From assembly GCA_013396525.1 (NCBI GenBank), contig VWYX01000619.1, positions 434,490 to 498,489 on the forward strand: a stretch of 64,000 nt of DNA, given 5' to 3'. This stretch comes from Chaetorhynchus papuensis (Eukaryota; Chordata; Aves; Passeriformes; Rhipiduridae). The position numbers were made by a program, and so were the translations under genes. This document shows positions 15,001-27,200 of this stretch, in pieces. The first letter of the stretch is position 1. Each line of letters starts with the position of its first letter. The notes under the pieces were generated by a model. It made no database searches, was not told the DNA's origin, and was given only the letters and a program-made list of their open reading frames with translations.

Positions 15001-18000
15001 CCAGAGTCCCCATGGCTCTGGCACCTCAATGCAAAATGCATTTACTTGCATAGCTTAAAGTGTGTCTGTACTGAATTACATTCAGGCCCTTTGCTCTTGT
15101 TTCTATTAACTTATAATTTATGCTACATATGAATTATTTCTAAATGACGTTCAGTCTTTTATTACCCTTTCCTCATGCGTCGTTCCGTTCCCTGTTCAAA
15201 TTGCAAAGTGATTTGAACCAAATATTTACTCCCTAGAAGGCTGAGTAAGAAATATAGTTGCTCTGTTGCAATCAACAACCTAAAATCCAAGTCTAAGCTC
15301 AGCCTGTGCCCTACAGAGCATAGGCCAGGGCTGCTGAAGCCTTTTCATAGCCTCTTCCAGGGTACCTCAGCTTGAGGTACTAACCCCTCAGGCGGCCTCT
15401 TCTTTCCACCAGGATGGCTTACAGCATGCAGACAGCAGAGAGCACTGTCTTCTGCCTCTGAACGTGTAGGAATTTCCAACTCCTATGCTACGGAAATGCA
15501 AGAGGGACTAGCTGAGAGTCTTGCAGCAGTGGAGGTATGTGCTTATGGGGTAAGCAAGGAGAAATTCAAATGAAAACGGCAGTCATACTCCCATTACCTG
15601 GAGCTTCTCTGCTAGGAAATGTCATGTTATCTAACAGTCTGTTTCTCTGGCAGGTCTTACACTTGAAGGCGTGTGAAACCACACACCTTTACATGGGTCA
15701 GGGCAAAAGGAGATGGCACCAAATCTTTCTGAATGTGAAGGAGATGGAGAAAACACATTCAGCCTAGCAATCCTTTCACAAAAGTCACATTTGCTCATCT
15801 ATGGATCTTCCAAAACCCTCTCCACACAGAAGTATCCATCACTGTTCTGCTTTCAAACCGCTACAAAAGCCTGCAATGACTGTTTTACGTACAGCTCAGT
15901 GCAACTGCCATCCAAGAGTGGCATGTCCCTTTCTGTATGTCCCTTTTTGTCACAACCCCAGGCCACAGTGTTGAGTCTCTTATGTCCGGTGCAGACAAGA
16001 AAGCCTTGGACTACAAAAGTTACCCAAATATTTAAAGCTGGAATCAGCCATCAAACAAACCTATTGAGACAGGAGATTGAGCACAGGAGGGTATTTCACT
16101 GAGTAATACATAATTAAGTTGGGAAAAACCTTCCCACAGCTGTTCCAGGTAATAAATACATACTAAGTCAAAAGGTGACCAAAAAACTCTCTTAGGAAAA
16201 AAAAAAGCAATGCATGAAGTCTTATTAAATTCTTACTTCTAGAATTCAATAAATTTCTAGATTACTGATCTCTAGAGATTAGGAGTTTATTGACGGAAGT
16301 ACCCGGATTTGATTGCCATACTCTAACAGCCTTTCTATGGCACCTGATAGCCACACCACCTAAACCAGGCTACTGAGTCTAAAGGGCATCTGAGCTAACC
16401 CAGTAGGGCAGCACTTGTGGCCAAGAAACAACATTTTAGGGATTGCACAGTTAAAAACAACTGAACAAAACCATGCAGCTGCAAGGCTTCTGCAAAAATA
16501 GGCAAGGGTTTCTGTAAATCCCAGCCTCAAGTTTATCTATAAAGAACAGTTAGTTAATGACATTTGGACTGCTGTAGTTATTGTGCATCACACCCACTTG
16601 TTCCTAATGCTGGTGGTCTTCAGACAAAACTGAAGCAGCCTTTGTTGAATTCAGTTTATTTTATTTAGAAATGGAAGTAAAAGAAGGAGAATTATGGGTA
16701 TTTGAATCCTGAAAACAAGTATCAGCAGCTTTAGGATTTAAGGCCCTGTAAAAAATACAGCTGACTTCATTCACACAGTAGGTCAGTGTGCCATAAACAG
16801 AGTTAACCTAAGATAGAAAACAGATGCTTCGGAGCCTGGACAGCAGAATTATGGCCACAGGAACAGAGAATTTTCCAGGGCACAGAACAAAGGTCCCTCA
16901 ACCCAAGTTGCCCTCCTCAGGAACACAAACCCTGTGTGATGATTTTTATTTTTCACCCATGATGCAGAAATAGCAGCATTTCTTTTTGTCCCAACACCCA
17001 CACACAGATGGGCTTGCTAAAGACTGAGATGCCCAAAAGCTATGGCTACAAATATCAAAAGCAGCTGAGGGAGATCTACTGAATTTCAACAGGGGATTTC
17101 TGCAACTGTTTTTTTTAGCAACCAAATGAGTAATAGCCTATCTGAAAGACTCTGAAGGATATCATTTAGACTTAAGCAAGAGCTCTTCAGACAGGCAGTT
17201 CTAGCACCAGGAAGGAATGAGCAATTCTGTATAAATAACCAATAGTGGAGCACGCCTCTTACAGCAACTCCCACTTCCTAAGCTGCTCTAGTCTTTTAGC
17301 AGGAAACTAAGCTCCCAAAACTCACAGGCCAGACTGTACATGGCTGAATTGTTTCTAAAGACCTTCAAGACAACACCACTGAGTAAATGATAAACTTACA
17401 TATATCCAGCACTTCATTCATTCATTGCCAAAGAAGGTTGATAAACGATGTTTCTCCAGCTCTGCTCCAAGAAGGCAAATCTGAGCTCCATGCTGCCGAG
17501 CCTGAAAATGCATTCAGAGATGTGACACGCCACAGGCACTGATACAGATCTTTTGTTTATGTGAAACACACAAACTTATAACACCTTCAAATGATTGCTG
17601 AATCTGACTGTGGGAGTGCTTTTTAATTCTATTATTTTTCATTCAAATTTCATTATTGAAGACAGAAGGGAAAGAAAAGCAATTAATGGGAAAAGACAAT
17701 AAAAAATTCATATGTAGATAAAGAATCACCCATGCTCACTTGATCTATTGCTGCAGGCAAATTAGATAAGAGTAAAAGCAGGCACAGTTTTCTGAGCAAT
17801 ATGTTCTGATGAAAGCTTAAAATCTTAAACGTCAGTCCTTGAATGTAATGAAACAATTACTGTAATACATAATATTAATTATAACAAATACACCAAAGTG
17901 CAGCATGTTGTTCTCTTGTCCACCCAAGCTCAGCAAAAGCCAAACAAAGGGTAACAGATACTCTTAAGCCTGGCTGCAAGATCTGGGACTTTTCATTAGA

Positions 18001-21000
18001 GATTTACACCCAGCTTTGCTGAAGATACACTGTCTGGCCAAAGGCTCATTTTCTTTGCTTTGTACCTCAGCTTAAACATCTATGAAATAAGAGTACAAGC
18101 CAGAGCCCCCTTCAGAAATAAGCCTACTGCATAAATGGTACAGACCTGAGGATGGGCTTTTCTGAAGTAACACCTCAAGCATTACAGAGCTGAGATGGGA
18201 GACCATTAACTATTTCAGCTGTGCTACAATTCTGTCAGGCTGTCACCCCACCTAGTCCGAACATAAGCAGAATTAAAACCCGAAAGACCACCCTGTCTTC
18301 AAGACAGCGCTCCTCTCCAAAACTCTACTGTCCTTGCTTTTGCAGAACTCTTTTTGGATAAGAAAGCCTGGTATAACCTTGTTACTTACTGAGTAGGAAA
18401 TTCTGCAAATGCTGACGTAACAAAAAAAAGTAAAGTCAATCTGTTTACCTAGGGCAGGGTATAGTGAGGGTTGAAATACTGCTTACTGACTGACATTGTG
18501 GAAAAGATATTCCTGCAGAATCACAAGCAGTTATCTCCACCATCACCCCCTCTCACCCTGTTATCTTGTACCAGCAGCTTTCCATAAATACTCACAAAAA
18601 TTTACAGAGGCTGCTGATTATTTAAACTGGTGGGTGAAAGCACAGCACTGTTAGGACAGCCTGGTAAGGTTAGGGCTTTGGCAGACTATCTATCAAAGGG
18701 TTTTCACAGCATTTGTCACAACCTCCACTTTCACTGCATTGCAACAAGAGAGGAGGGTTGCCGTGACAGACAGACCCTGCCAACTTGCACAACTTTAAAC
18801 CTTCTTTCTGAATTCAATCCCCAACTTTTTTTTTCTCTCAGGTGATACCAGCACTATGCATACTTGAAAGTACAACCTCCAAAGAGTTGGGGAATAAGAG
18901 CTGAGGATGGACACACCTGCAGTTTTAGGATAAGTAGAGCAATATGAAATGCCCTTGATAATATTGCTGAAGTTGGATTTCCCACAGCAGTGAGAGATAT
19001 GCACAAATGAGATTTTTGGAAATGCCTCTTGTTGGCTGAGCTCCCTCTGTCCCTCAACAGGATATGGAAAAGCAGTTACTGGGGGATTAGAGTTCCAAGT
19101 TTCAGATAAACATATTTCCTCCGAAAGCCCCCAGCAGCTTTGTAGTTCATATCTAATTGAGCTAGAGCTGTTACTTTCTGCTGTTTCATTACAGAAAGAG
19201 GCTGAGTGTAACACCTCTCCCTTGCATGTAGCTCAGGGCTTGTGGAATGAGGGCAATGAAAAGAGAGAAGCTATTTCTCCTGTAACCCACCAGGCACTGT
19301 TCTCTGCAAAAAGTTTGTCTGTCACCCCACATAGCCTCTCTTTTCCATCATTTCATTGGTACCTTCTCATTTTAAGGCACAGAATTGCTTACTTACTAGA
19401 GACAAGGTGGAATCTAAGTGCTAAGCTATCCCTCTGCTTACACTGCACGGGGGCAGTGAGCTTGGCACTGAGTTTCCCAGGAATAACAATGTCAAAAGTC
19501 AAAATGCAAGAAATCCTTTTGGATTTTGTCATGAAGGCATAGATACAGTTTCACAGTCCTCTGCAGTCCATTGATCAGCACAAATACGTGGTTAAGGACT
19601 GCACGCTTTTGAACAAGGCTCTTCAAACAAACAAAAATATGTTACGTGTACTTCAACACTGTGGATTTCCCTTCAGATGAAGAAGGAATGATTTCAATGG
19701 CTTTATCAAGAATCAAGAAAGCATTCCCTTTATGTCTTTTTAAAGGAAATTAGAGCAAGAACACTAACACATTGGAAAATCTGCTAAATCTGTGCACTAC
19801 TTTGTGTTCATATATTTTGAAGCACCACAGTCCATTGACATAAGGAACCAAAAAGATCCTGGAGTCAGCAGCATGCCTCTGGCAGCAAGAAGACACGTAC
19901 TAAGGCTGGCCCCACCAGACTGTGCTACTGCCGTGTGGCACGAGTGTTACAGCATCAGTAGATATTGATGGTACAATAGACGGCCTGGTATAGTTGTTAG
20001 ACTGTTTCCTGGTCAAATTAAATTTTGATCACATACAAGTAGAACCTATGCAGCATCTAAACCCATATCATCAGTTACGGTGAAACATATTTTCATTCAT
20101 GTCTGATCATTCCTTTCCTATGAGGGCAGTTTGTTAGTTCACTAAGATAACACTAATGCAGATGCTGCAACATGGCCAAATGGTCTGAACATAAAAATGT
20201 TTTGAAAATCCTTGATTATTATTAGTTAATTTGTGTCATTAATGTATGCTACTACCAAACAACAAACACGGAACAGAAGCAAAGAGTGCCTGGACAAATA
20301 AACACTCAAAATCCACATGCAGCCTCCACAATCATTCACAGTGATGCATTAAGTATTCACAAGCATCCATTTCTGGGAATGAACTTCACACAAAGAGATT
20401 CAAAAAACAAACTAGAATTTCTTGCCCCACAGAGCTACAGACATCTTTTCTATGCACAAATTCGGGAAGTAAATTGTTGTTATGGAATGTTCCATCATGA
20501 AAATGCAAGCAGAAATTATACTTTGATTGCCATAAATGCCATCAATTATTTATTTTCTGTACAGTGGTCACAAAGTCATCTGCTATATTTTAAAAGCGTC
20601 ACACAGACAACATGAAACATTTATTTAAGTGGTTGTACACTGCAGACAGCTTGATTTAAACAGTCCTTATTGGGCTTCTCACTGAAACGAAAACTGGCAG
20701 TTTGAGAGTGAGCACCTTTCATGGAAGCCTAACCTCATTCAGAGCCACTGAACACAACATTTTTAGCCCAGCAATATAACAAGTATGGATCTTGGCACAG
20801 CATGACACCGGCAACTGTATTCACATCGGAGAAAAAGACCATGTATGAATAAAAACTGTGACTGTGCGCAGAGGTAACAGAAGATTTCCAAAAGCCAAAC
20901 TACAGATTCAGAGAGAAGACAGGGCAAAACTCCCGTTTCACAGACAAGTTCTTAGCATATCCAGATTTCACCTAAACCAGAAAAGTATCTTTTTTACTCT

Positions 21001-22279
21001 TTTATACTCACATTTTATTATTCTATGTGTTCCACTTACAGCTCTTGCTATAATTTTGCAGATTACTAAGGACTAAACTAACTGGACTAAACGCCATTAT
21101 TTTCAATGCTGCAAATGCATATTTCCTGCTGATTTTCCTGCATCATGGTGCATCATTTTTTATTTTTCTTTGGGAGCTTACAGAATTGATTTAATCCTTT
21201 GGTTTAGCAGATCTCAAGACCAGACTCTTCATTAGCTTAAGTCGCTTATCCAAATAGCAGTATCACACAGGAGACCTCATGTTTATACAAAGGCCTGTAA
21301 CCCTTTTCTAGTACTTCTGCTCTGGAACAGATTAAGAGGCTCCAAATCACCCGTTAGGTTGAAGATGGGCATAGCACAGCACTCTCATGCCTACTATTTT
21401 ATCAACGTACAAAAATAAAACATAAAAAACTAGATATGCAAGACCAAATGCAAATACAGAAACTCTGATTGTGCTCAACACTGGAAAAAAAATAGAGTAA
21501 TGGCCTCAATTTGGAAGAAATATCCTCTCTCATGGCCCTATCTCTTCTTTTCTATTTACACCGTAAGCAACAAAAGGAACAGGACTATGTGCAACTCTAC
21601 CAATTTAGACAAAAAAAAAGTGGCAATAAACAGAAGGAACTAAATTTTTTTTTGGAAGAGTTACATACTGCTTGAGAGACATAGTAAGAAACACCCAAAA
21701 AGGCACCAAAAACAAGCCAGACTTTTGGCAGGTGGCAGTGCACCAGGGCAGCTACAGCCTGGACAGTATAACCCAGCTCCACTGGAGTGTGCTCTTGGTT
21801 CGCAATAGGAACATCAGCGCTCGGCTGCAGGAGTGTGGAGCTGCAGCAGCCCCTGCTCTAATGTGATTTCGCATGACATGAGCTGGCAGGATTCAATCAA
21901 CTACTGGCAGGGCCTGCTACCGGCAACCAAAAAGCAGCTACACTGATGCTGACATCTCAAGAGTCAGAAATAGTTAACAATTCACGCAGATTGTTACAGA
22001 GAATGAGAATGGGGTTGTCAAATAGGGTTTCACCTTATCAGTGAAACAGACCTCATAGCTTGACCCTGAACAAAGGACCACCTGAACTTTTATTGCAGAG
22101 TCTGGGGTCTTCCTGTTGTGACATCATCTTCTGCTGTGTCTCTTGTCACCTGGCTGTCTCTTCCCACGGGTGTTGCAGTGCCCTTTGTGATGCAGTGGAT
22201 TGGTACCAGTTCACAGCCTCTTGCTTGCAGCAGTGGAAGATTGCAACCACTGGCACAAGAAACCCACTGACTCAATAAT
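1..22279. other. Non-coding sequence, presumed KCNIP1 intron 1
   Basis: I find no exon, RNA gene or retroelement that I can name here. Open frames are short, lack recognisable domains and look like chance frames. By comparison with the mammalian locus, where the common KCNIP1 exons lie far downstream of KCNMB1, this should be part of the first KCNIP1 intron on the minus strand. That is inference from synteny, not something visible in the bases. The only local structure I could define is a 27-bp tandem duplication near 6.5 kb, listed separately. Confidence 0.5.
6530..6576. repeat. 27-bp tandem duplication, about 1.7 copies
   Basis: The 19-mer aaaattgcactaacaggtc occurs at 6,530 and again at 6,557, a period of 27 bp, separated by the telomere-like octamer ctaaccct. 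The second copy diverges after position 6,575. It looks like a small replication-slippage duplication. Confidence 0.8.
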
Positions 22280-22545
22280 AGGGAAAGATTGAACATGTGC
22301 ACTAATTAGGTAAGAAGCAAGAGAATCATTATTAAAAAGAAGTAGAATACTAATTAATAAGAGAACTAGGTAAACTAGGTAACTTGTAGCCAATGAACTG
22401 TGATTTGTTTTCTAAAATCTGTATGTCGTGTAAAGTTTTCAGAATTGGTGTGCTTGGTTTGGGGAAAGCTTTTACCTTGCACTCTGCACAGAATAAACAT
22501 CTCCCTTTTGAACTATGCCCTGTGTCTCTATTTAGAGAGCCCCTA
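22280..22545 (+). repeat. LTR-like fragment (avian endogenous retrovirus, 3' half)
   Basis: The stretch resembles the R/U5 part of an avian endogenous retrovirus LTR: a gtgtgcttggtttggggaaa segment, an AATAAA hexamer at 22,492-22,497, then a ctctatttagagagc tail. The left boundary is not clear and I see no target-site duplication. Resemblance is from memory of common bird LTRs, so the family is not assigned. It could instead be unique sequence. Confidence 0.4.
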
Positions 22546-22722
22546 AATCAGCAGCAATGCCACCTGTGCTGCTCACCGCAAAACAGACTTCCCCCAGGCC
22601 TCATCCTGGGCAGATTCCCTTGCTCTGGACTCTGCAGCTTTCAGGCTAACAGAGCTGGTGAATGCTGTGACATCGCCACCAATGCAGACCTTGCCTTTTG
22701 TTGCATACTCAATCGTTCCACT

Positions 22723-24203
22723 CACAGAATCACAGAATATGCTGAGTTGGAAGAGACCTACAAAGATCATTGAGTGCAGCTCCTGGCTCTGCACAAAACT
22801 ATCCCCAGGAGTCACATCCTGTGCCTCAGAGCATTGTGCAAACGTTTCTTGAACTCTGTCAGATTTGGTGCTGTGACCACTGCCCTGGAGAGCCTGTTCC
22901 AGCACCCAATCACCTTGTGGGTGAAAAGCCCTTTCCTAATATCCAACCTAAACCTCCCCTGCCACTTCAGACCATTCCGTCGGGTCCTGTCAGTGGTCAC
23001 CACGGAGGAGAGATCAGTGCCTGCCCCTCCACTTCCCCTCATAAGGAAGTTGTAATTGTGGTGAGTCTCCCCTCAGTCTCCTCTTCTCCAGATGAACAGA
23101 CCAAGGGCCCTCAGCTGCTCCTCATATGGCTTCCCCTCAAAGTCCATCCCCATCCTTGTTACCCTCCTTTGTACACTCTCTAATAGCTTAATAACTTTTC
23201 TATATTGTGGTGACCGAACCTGCACACAATACTTGAGGTGAGGCTGACCCAGTGCAGAGCAGAGTGGGACAAATCCCCTCCCTGGCCTGGCTGGTGATGC
23301 TGGCCCTGGTGCCCTGAAGGACAGGGATGTCCCTCCTGGCTCCATGGCACTGTTGACTCATGTTCAGCTTCCCATCGACCAGGGCCCTCAGGACCGCCCC
23401 CATGGCATTGCTTTCCAGCATCTCATTCCCCAGTCAGTCTAGATCCAGGTGCAGAATCCAGCATTTTCCCTTGTTGAACTTTATATGGTTGGTGGTGGCC
23501 CAGCCCTCTGATTTGTCAAGGTGTCTCTGCAGGGCCTCCCTGTCTTGGAGGGAGTCAACAGCGGCTCCCAGTTTTGTATAATCTGTGAACTTGCTCAGTA
23601 TCCCTTCCAGTCCTGCATCCAAGCCATTTCTGAAGATGCTGGGGAGCATAGGGCCGAGGATGGAGCCCTGCGAAACCCCATTAGTGACAGGTCTGATGTC
23701 ACCCCAGTCACTGTCACCCTTTGCACCTGACCCATGAGCCAACTGCTCACCTATCCTATTATGTGTTTATCCAGCTGAATGCTGGACATTTTTTCCAGAA
23801 GGAAACTGTGAGACACAGTATCGAAAGCTTTACTGAAATCCAAAAGGATTACATCAACTGGCTTCCCTTGATCAACCAGGTGGGCTACCTTGTCATAAAA
23901 GGAAATCAGGTTTGACAAGTAGTACTTTCCCCTCATGAAGCTGTGCTGGCCGTGACCAATGACCACACTGTCTTTCAGGTGTTTTTCAACACCTCTCAGA
24001 ATAATTTTCTCCATAACTTTACCAGGCACTGAAGTGAGACTGACAGGCCTGTCATTTCCAAGGTCCTCCTTCTTGCCCTTCTTGAAAATTGGGATGATGT
24101 TCACCAGCTTCCAGTCAGCTGGGATCTCTCCATGTTCCCAAGACTGATGAAAAATCATCGAGAGAGGTTTGCAATGCCATCTGTCAGCTCTTTGAGGAGA
24201 GCA
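22723..24203 (-). mobile_element. CR1 LINE retrotransposon, 5'-truncated
   Basis: The plus strand opens with two copies of the octamer cacagaat (22,723-22,738), the reverse complement of the terminal 3' octamer repeat of chicken-repeat-1 elements. Reading the minus strand, the next 1.4 kb carries the 3' UTR and the C-terminal two thirds of the CR1 ORF2 reverse transcriptase. The 5' end of the element is missing, as is usual for CR1, and fades out near 24,200 just before an A-rich tract (24,299-24,326). No target-site duplication is visible, which is also usual for CR1. CR1 is the dominant LINE of birds and other sauropsids, and its presence is one of the main clues to the host. Confidence 0.92.
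22812..24158 (-). pseudogene. CR1 ORF2 reverse transcriptase remnant
   Basis: Translated on the minus strand, the fragment 24,158-23,751 holds the RT core: RPVSLTSVPGKVMEKII and then LLDFSKAFDTVSH, which carries the first catalytic aspartate. It ends at an in-frame TAG where a Trp codon is expected after DKHIIG. The next block (23,742-23,434) is in another frame and holds NGVSQGSILGP and the catalytic box, here FTDYTKLG in place of the usual FADDTKLG. The second catalytic aspartate is therefore Tyr. Further pieces at 23,345-23,073 (PHLKYCVQ, ESVQRRVTRM) and 23,042-22,812 (GRFRLDIRKGLFT, WNRLSRAVV) match the ORF2 C-terminus, again in shifted frames. Premature stop, frameshifts and the lost active-site residue make it non-functional. 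Confidence 0.9.
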
Positions 24204-27200
24204 GGTTAATTAAAATAGCAGGCAAAACCAGCAACAGAAGTCTATAGTTTGATTGAGGACTGTAAAAGGTCTAAAAAAAAAATCCCTCCAGAGTGGGGAA
24301 AAAAAAAAAAAAAATTAAAAAAAAATCAATACTGTTGCAAACATACAGTGTTTTAATAACTCTGCCTTCCAAACCTCCAATAGGATCAGTGGATCAGTGG
24401 TCTTGATTCAATGAAGCCAGCCCAGGTTTATACCACTACAGGCTTTGTGTTTAACAGTGCCTGCATCTGCACCTGTATGCCTCTGCCCAGGGGTTGCTTC
24501 GGGGACACCCCGGTTAGCAAGGTAATGGAAATAAATTTACTCTTTGCGTTCTAGCTCCAAGTTTGTGGTTTTCCTGGGTGCCTACCTCTGCCAACTCACG
24601 AAGCTCTGCATAGCAGCAGGGAACTTAAGGAAGCACCTTCTAGCTAAGAAGAAATCCTATCCCCAACACTCCTTGTTCTTTCACCTATTCATGGTATGAA
24701 CTCATCACACTCCTGGGAGGCATCAGAATGAAAAAGGACCATGGTGATTAACTTGCAAACTATCTGTGATTGAGAGCATCTTCTTAACAGATTTTCAAAT
24801 AAAAAGACATTTGGGTACGAATTTCAACAAATGCTGCAAGAGTAGGGGCACTAAAGTAAAGCCAGGACAGAGACAGTGAAGTCTCAGATTTCCATTACCA
24901 CATTAGCACATTATTACATAAAAAGAGTTTCAAAAAGACCTTGCACAGCAGGGTAGAAAGATTTACCTTTTTTTAACTAGCTTTCCTCTTCATTTATTTT
25001 CACTTGTTCAGGACAATCCCTGGTATCAATCCAGGCTGGGGCTTCAACAGACAGAGAGCAGCCCTGTGGAAGAGGACTTGGCAGGGGTGGCGAGTGACAG
25101 GCTGGACATGAGCTGGCAATGTGTGCCGGCACCCAGAAACCAATGCCATCCTGCCACCACCACCATCAGGCAAGCAGGGCCTGATGGCCAAGTCTAAGGC
25201 ATTTCTGCTTCGCAGGAGGACAGAACAAAAAGGGAGCGCCAGTCCTTCCAGGAGAGGACAAACACATCCCCTCTCCTCTGTAGGCAGTGATAAATATCAC
25301 AGCCTATGTGTAAAGGAAGACACGTTCAGTCTTAATTGAACAAGTTCAAATAAAGCTGACAAGACTTCAGCTTCTTCCTTGAAATTATGCAGTAACATTC
25401 CACGTGGCCATAAAACAAATTGTCTACCATCAGGTTTTACTATACTGTATATCGTGCATACTTAATGAAAACACAACCTACTACCCTAACCCAGAGTAGG
25501 GGACAATTTGTTTCCAAAATTAAGTTTGCTAGCTAATAATGGCTGGCAGCAGCTGCTGCTGCTGCTGTCATAATGATAGCACTTTCTTATTTTTATGCTT
25601 CTGTTCCCTGCAACAATCTAGGTGCCTCACTGTGCACTAATGCTGCCTTCTAATAAAACATTAAAAAAGGCATTAAGTACAGCACCATGCCAAAAGCTAC
25701 TGCAACTACAAGCAGAAGTGTCTAAATGACCTGTTTAAGAGCCTTGAGCATAGTAAGGAAAATGTGTTTCTTGCTGACATCACCATATATTCCTCACTGA
25801 GCACTTGGGTTGATGAGATCAGGAGAAGGTCCCCAATATGTAGGGACATACACAAAATTTGAATCTTCATGCCAGTACAAATGGCATGGGGCTGCTCTGG
25901 GCCCAAATGCTGCTCTGGGTCACGCATACCTCCCATGATCCCTACATGCAGCAGAAAGGTACAAGCCTTTCTACTGCTGTACTCTACTCCCAGAGCAGAC
26001 GAAGAAGCAGCTCTTCAACACTGCTGCTGCAAACTATCATTTGGATCTATGCACTCTGATCTACGTACACCTGAAAGAGCAGAGATATGCAGAGATATGG
26101 GGGTAACTGTAATCCTCTGGGATAGAAGAGCAGTTTCTATGCTGTGAACATCAACAAAGGAGATGTTACTTTAAAAAAGGAGTGTATGTATCAAGCCACA
26201 TGCAGAGCTGACTTTGCACTGCCCATCCTCTGAGCAAGGGTACTCCAGGTCGGTCACTGGGTAGCCAAATCAGAGCAGATTAGTTGCTGCATTATTAGGC
26301 CACAGCAGATGAACATTTCTACTGATAAGCATCCTTTCCACACTCCCATGTCTACGTATCAGTCACCAAAGAATGAGTTTTTGCATCCCTCAGGATGTTA
26401 AAGCTTTTGAGAACCCCAAGAGACCACTGACGTGAGAGCTGAGAAAAAAGATGGCACAACTCAACCTGCCCCTGACATCTCTGCGACAGCCCCCAGCGAG
26501 GAATCAGGCTCACCCACACAGGAGATTGCCCAGCATTCAGTGATTTATTCATCCTCAGGGTGAACTGTCCCTGACTCAGCCAGACCAGCCTAAGAATTGG
26601 GAATGGCTCACCTACAATTCTCAAGTCACACATTGCTCTGAAACATGAAAGGCAAGGTCTGTGCCATCACTGTTTCACGCAACTAATTGCATGACTATGC
26701 TGGATAATTCCTGTTGCCGTCTGTCCAATGGCCAAGGCCAGCAAAACCTTCCTGGTCTTAGACTGACAGTCTAGCATCATCCTAAAAGAGCACAGTGTTG
26801 CACTCACCTGCCAAGGCCTTCCTGAGGTATGTGAAAAGGGAATTATACTGTTTAGCACACAAAGAGGTCACAGTGTGCTGATAATAACCCCGGTGTTACT
26901 GACCAGGAGCTTCACTGACTCTCTGAGAATGAAGCATTGAACTCTTTCAGCCTCTGAAAATATAATTTTTTTCCTCTCCAGTCTTAATCCAAGGAGAAAG
27001 TACAGCTTCTTGTAAAGTCAGCTGTTGATAAAACAACCTTTTGGAAAGTTGTTCTAGCTGTGTGCAGTTCAAGCAGTGAGAAGCTGGGATATGGGAAGTG
27101 CCTTCTCAACTATAATCTTGACTCACTGCAGTTGTGATTTTCTCCAAGCCCAGAGTGGATATATATGGACATCAAACACAAGTAACAGCAGAGTCAAGCC

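Noticed and set aside
25553..25567. CTG trinucleotide expansion
   Set aside because: Only five uninterrupted units, within the normal range of simple sequence.
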